64,000 nucleotides of DNA from Enchytraeus crypticus. Lineage: Eukaryota > Annelida > Clitellata > Enchytraeida > Enchytraeidae. Shown here piece after piece: positions 62,001-64,000 of this stretch. The stretch's first letter is position 1; every line of letters starts with the position of its first letter. A program made the position numbers and the translations under genes. The stretch covers positions 171,501 to 235,500 of the forward strand of contig CAJHZI010000372.1 in assembly GCA_905160935.1 (NCBI GenBank), read 5' to 3'. The notes below the pieces were generated by a model. That model searched no databases. It was not told where the DNA came from and saw only the letters and a list, made by a program, of their open reading frames with translations.

Positions 62001-64000
62001 TATATAAAGGAATACAATTATACTATTATTATTATTACTGTTAATTATTATTATTATTGGGATTTAAGGGAAGATGATGATGATGATGAATTATTATTAC
62101 ATCGAGCTAGTTCAATTCCAATTCCTACACAATATAAGCACTTTGGTTAAATTTTAGTTGTTTTCTAACTTTAATAAAACTAATTTACTTTCTCTTATTA
62201 TCTGTAACATGTTAATAAATTAATTATCAGAAAGAATTTAATTATTACTAAATTCAAGAGTGAAATTGTTAAATATTCCTTTCCATGAGTGGCGACAAAT
62301 TTGTGATTAATTTACAATTTTTACAGTTCAGTGATTAGTCCAAAGCACTTCATGATAAAAATATAGTTATCATCACTAACCATCTACCATATAGGTTAAA
62401 CTATAAGGACATCAAAGAACAATTTCATTTAAAATGCTGTTGTTCTTTGAAACAATTATTAAAGATTTTTAAATGGGCTTCTGTTGCTTCCCTTAGAATC
62501 CTAACTGTTTATGTTAGTCCGCTCACAATAAACAAATGAAGTTTTACGAAGAGCTGTTGTTAGGTTGCCTTGATAAAGTCAGGAACGAAAATAATCAGCA
62601 GTAAAAAAAATCAAAAATATAATAGCCATTATACTTTCAAACAACGGCAACACTATATTGAAATTCAATTTGAAAGGCAACTGCCATTTAAAACATCAAT
62701 CCAATGCAGAGAATACTAACCTAAAGGAATCGGGTCAGGAACAAATGGCAGTTGACAAATTTCTTCAACGCTATTTGCGTCCAAATCCAGCACCATCTCT
62801 TCGTCTTTCTTTACTTTGATTCCTTCAAAACTAACAACGCTCGAACAAAGCGTTGACAACTTAATGGTAGTCATCACTTCAGGGTTAGAGGTCGTTGACC
62901 CTAGAGTAGCTGACCCTGGAGTGTTAAGTTCAGAGGTCACGGAAAGGACAGACGGAGTAGCACTGCCATTCTCAGGAGTGGCACAAACTGATCTTTCTGG
63001 AATGGAATCGTGTAACTGGTCTGCCGAGGATTCAGAGGCTTCCGGCAGCGCATCGCAGGAGGTCCGTGGAAATATGGAAAACCAGGTTCCTCTCTGGATC
63101 GCTAGATCCAGATTCTGCTGTGCGACTGACGTTAGAATATTTTCCGTTTCAAGAGAAAGTAATGGAAGGCTGCCGAGTGAAGACGACGGATGTAAATGAT
63201 CCTTTGCATTATTCTGACCCGAAGAAGTCTGATTGATTGCTGGGTTTAAGTTGGAACACGAAGAATTGCTAGCGGTGCTTACAGACACTGAACTTGGTAC
63301 CGCTTTACATGAAAAGTTACCTTTAAAGTCATCGAGATCTACGCCCGATTGCCTTTCTAACACCGGCATGGATTCACACCTATTAATTAGTCTGCAATCA
63401 CTTTCGACAGTAATGCCCAATTTTAAATCCGGACATTTGATATCATGTCCGAGTTTGTTGTCCAATGACGGGTCCTCCTTCTTCACCAGATCCGAGACGC
63501 TTTCAAGCAAATCACTTGACTTAAATTTTGGCATTTCATTTTCAACCTCGGATTTGATAGAAATTTGATTTGCTTCATCGTTTGTCCCATTTACCAACAA
63601 CCCTATTTTTGATTCCACACTTTGAGGGTCCCCTAAACTTTCACACGGGCTTTCAGAAACTGGGCATTTGCTTTCCGACAGTAAGATTTTCATCGGAGGT
63701 TGGGATAGTGGACCAACGTTTTCAATCGATGCATCAACGTTGGTTTTTTCAGCAGATGATGGAATGACAAAGGAATGATCATCAGGAGTTTGGTTTAGAA
63801 CATCGAACTTCTGAATATGTTTACCATTTAAATCTAATCCAGCTGAGTCATGATTGACCAAACCACATGGACCAGTTGAAGCTTGTAAATTAACAAAAGA
63901 TTTTTCGCCTTGCTCATTAACAGCCGATATTCCGACATGATTGTTCAGTGACTCTTTGTCTAAAGATGTCTTTTTAATACAAACATCAGTGATTGGTTTT
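52850..64000 (-). CDS. BAZ2: BAZ2A/BAZ2B homologue, C-terminal part, 12 exons (5' part outside window)
   Basis: Non-catalytic chromatin-remodeller subunit that partners an ISWI-type ATPase in vertebrates (NoRC, by homology). Exons on minus: >64000-62721, 61999-61841, 61155-60980, 60124-59952, 58902-58554, 58134-58045, 57434-57378, 56511-56399, 56101-56059, 55432-54717, 53934-53791, 53021-52850. All phases agree, giving 3472 nt (~1155 aa). Order: Ser/acidic linker; RGWWKI block with RGVRESSLQ and HLDYV (matches BAZ2 GWWRI); VCSASLQGW; ERRYLK; SIAWEKSIMKV; PHD1; PHD2; Lys/Glu-rich linker; bromodomain (DAWPFLTPV, YRKVIRTPIDF, FAADARLVFSNCEKFNEDES). The MBD/TAM and DDT domains expected upstream are not in the window. 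It ends TAA at 52850-52852. Vertebrate BAZ2 proteins, as I know them, have one PHD; this has two. BAZ2A versus BAZ2B cannot be separated, and invertebrates probably have a single orthologue. Confidence 0.94.
53791..53934 (-). CDS. BAZ2: BAZ2 exon 11 (bromodomain, first half)
   Basis: 144 nt: EILEEMRKHGDAWPFLTPV, then QFPNYRKVIRTPIDFQTM and KKLNMNR. It contains the WPF shelf, ZA loop and PIDF helix of a BAZ2-type bromodomain. Confidence 0.95.
54717..55432 (-). CDS. BAZ2: BAZ2 exon 10 (charged linker)
   Basis: 716 nt coding a Lys/Arg/Ser/Glu-rich linker with basic clusters (RRKPANKSRRCSRRQ, KKSAKKGKQHRHNREYRRKR) followed by an acidic run (EDKDEDNDEDMEVENDD). It resembles the linker between PHD and bromodomain in BAZ2; the basic clusters are candidate nuclear-localisation signals. 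Ends ...MEVCR into the bromodomain. Confidence 0.9.
56059..56101 (-). CDS. BAZ2: BAZ2 exon 9 (PHD finger 2, end; 43-nt micro-exon)
   Basis: 43 nt coding MPKKWTCNACTYER, the final Cys pair of PHD2. Acceptor taacag, donor GTAAGT. It joins exon 8 as LSR-MPKKWTC. Confidence 0.9.
56399..56511 (-). CDS. BAZ2: BAZ2 exon 8 (PHD finger 2, first part)
   Basis: 113 nt coding EVCCLVCGRLGARLATC then DLCQRRAHIDCLNPPLSR: C-x2-C, C-x2-C, His and Cys of a second PHD finger. Acceptor aatacag; donor GTTAAT is weak but phase 2 fits the next exon exactly. Confidence 0.9.
56515..56770. repeat. AATC-rich simple repeat
   Basis: Imperfect aatcaatcaatt units in the BAZ2 intron just upstream (gene sense) of exon 8. 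Confidence 0.85.
57378..57434 (-). CDS. BAZ2: BAZ2 exon 7 (PHD finger 1, second half)
   Basis: 57-nt micro-exon, PKLDGIPPGDWFCHECIAK, which provides the last Cys pair of PHD1 (matches PDGDWFCPACIAK in vertebrates). GT-AG, phase 0 on both sides. Confidence 0.95.
58045..58134 (-). CDS. BAZ2: BAZ2 exon 6 (PHD finger 1, first half)
   Basis: 90 nt, 30 codons: TCQICCEDDNEAELLLCDL then CDRGYHTYCIR. It supplies six of eight zinc ligands of a C4HC3 PHD finger. It is too short to be seen as a long ORF and was found by splicing. Confidence 0.95.
58554..58902 (-). CDS. BAZ2: BAZ2 exon 5 (Ala tract, acidic tract, SIAWEKSIMKV)
   Basis: 349 nt. A poly-Ala/Ser repeat (AAAASAASAASAASAAP) and a Glu/Asp run precede the conserved helix LSMYLEVLNKSIAWEKSIMKV, which directly leads into PHD1 as in vertebrate BAZ2. 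The acceptor could be at 58902 or 58899 (cagcag ambiguity); both keep the frame. Confidence 0.92.
58930..59245 (-). mobile_element. LINE C-terminal fragment in BAZ2 intron, 28 bp from exon 5
   Basis: Minus reading IWTQKVTNEEVLERVYTDRQ, KKSWIGYILRGEGLLQKVIE, MEGKKVRGRARLGMLDDLK, ending in a short (GA)n tail at 58938-58951, just upstream (in gene sense) of the BAZ2 exon 5 acceptor. Confidence 0.85.
59690..59945. repeat. 12-bp minisatellite (agcagcaactag)
   Basis: About twenty units of agagcagcaact/agagcagcaatt, ending within 10 bp of the BAZ2 exon 4 donor. Confidence 0.92.
59952..60124 (-). CDS. BAZ2: BAZ2 exon 4
   Basis: 173 nt, GWKMSPRASSDESVKLV ... REKLLYLEHNIERRYLKPP, matching the LERNIERR segment of vertebrate BAZ2B. 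Acceptor gtacag, donor GTAAGT, phase 2 exit. An AGAGCAGCAACT-type minisatellite starts within 10 bp of the donor. Confidence 0.9.
60611..60735 (+). mobile_element. SINE-B copy
   Basis: ggctgagcaattagcatgtc, atcagtagatgcaaggttta (B box relic), tail gaaggaaactgacgctaaac. BAZ2 intron. Confidence 0.7.
60788..60917 (+). mobile_element. SINE-A copy in BAZ2 intron
   Basis: ggctggagccagtggcgatg, gcggggttcaaatcatgggc, tail gaagctgacgttaacatt. 60 bp from BAZ2 exon 3; preceded by a SINE-B copy. Confidence 0.9.
60937..60979 (+). mobile_element. Tail end of the WTQKITNEEVLERV LINE beside BAZ2 exon 3
   Basis: gccagtaggcagtgcactaa followed by (GA)n; the same junction as at 21385-21405. It abuts the BAZ2 exon 3 donor. 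Confidence 0.6.
60980..61155 (-). CDS. BAZ2: BAZ2 exon 3
   Basis: 176 nt. It codes a charged helical segment ending MEERVCSASLQ before a GTATTT donor. SASLQ followed by GW in the next exon matches vertebrate BAZ2B. A (CT)n tract and a LINE tail begin about 6 nt inside the following intron. Confidence 0.88.
61200..61365. repeat. ~42-bp minisatellite, four units
   Basis: Units share aactttaaaccactagtaaa and ttactatttaatattacat; BAZ2 intron 2, starting about 45 bp upstream (gene sense) of the exon 3 acceptor. Confidence 0.88.
61395..61520 (+). mobile_element. LINE 3' UTR fragment in a BAZ2 intron
   Basis: gtctcaatagtgctcgatgt and gacaatagcactctaattgt match the CR1/L2-like 3' end. Antisense to BAZ2. 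Confidence 0.75.
61555..61668 (+). repeat. Dispersed repeat family D, short copy
   Basis: gtctaactaggacagg, ggagcctaggcgctaaccaa, ccgaatgccctttctgacc, gtttggatcttgg. BAZ2 intron. Confidence 0.7.
61841..61999 (-). CDS. BAZ2: BAZ2 exon 2 (GWW motif)
   Basis: 159 nt between atatag acceptor and GTACGT donor. It codes KQRGWWKITSADRLRDL, ARGVRESSLQSML and HLDYVCQICSKS, a clear match to the conserved GWWRI...RGIREKALQK block of BAZ2 proteins (WHIM/WSD-type region). Confidence 0.93.
62721..64000 (-). CDS. BAZ2: BAZ2 exon 1 of window (partial, runs off right edge)
   Basis: Open frame through to the window edge (KPITDVCIKKTSLDKESL at the edge), ending PDPIPL before a GTTAGT donor in phase 1. Ser/Asn/Glu/Pro-rich linker with no recognised domain. 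The 5' end of this exon is not visible. Confidence 0.85.

Overview
This is an AT-rich, intron-rich metazoan genomic window, most likely from an aquatic or marine invertebrate. I infer this from multi-exon genes with GT-AG introns, long introns full of tRNA-derived SINEs and degraded LINEs, Tc1/mariner-like elements, abundant microsatellites, and a strong excess of the octamer TAGGCCTA. The phylum cannot be settled from sequence reading alone.

Two conserved genes lie on the minus strand, and every exon junction listed was checked for reading phase. FBXL7 (17767-41647) is an F-box/leucine-rich-repeat subunit of an SCF ubiquitin ligase. It has five coding exons that join in frame to about 1430 residues, with the F-box starting near residue 1050, so the N-terminal half is a very long low-complexity extension. 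BAZ2A/B (52850 to beyond 64000) is a chromatin-remodelling subunit. Twelve exons in the window give its C-terminal ~1155 residues: a conserved GWW (WHIM/WSD-like) block, a SIAWEKSIMKV block, two PHD fingers and a terminal bromodomain. Its N-terminal part lies past the right edge. A third, plus-strand ORF at 12641-13504 (287 aa) looks like a real terminal exon, but I do not recognise the family.

Layout: 1-12.4 kb is mostly repeats (fragments of three non-LTR retroelement families, a SINE nested in a LINE, a 370-bp trinucleotide tract). 12.6-17.5 kb holds the unknown gene and its 3' flank. 17.5-41.6 kb is FBXL7, whose introns carry two Tc1/mariner-like elements and many SINEs. 41.7-52.4 kb is intergenic, with a third Tc1/mariner-like element and several minisatellites. 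52.4-64 kb is BAZ2.

The most unusual observation is that all three Tc1/mariner-like elements (19007-19770, 19790-20729, 45886-46667) carry a sequence matching or closely resembling the 3' stem-loop of replication-dependent histone mRNAs. In two of them it sits 21-28 nt after the transposase stop codon. Also notable are a 36-bp minisatellite that appears to have grown out of the last codons of FBXL7, and a second PHD finger in the BAZ2 homologue.
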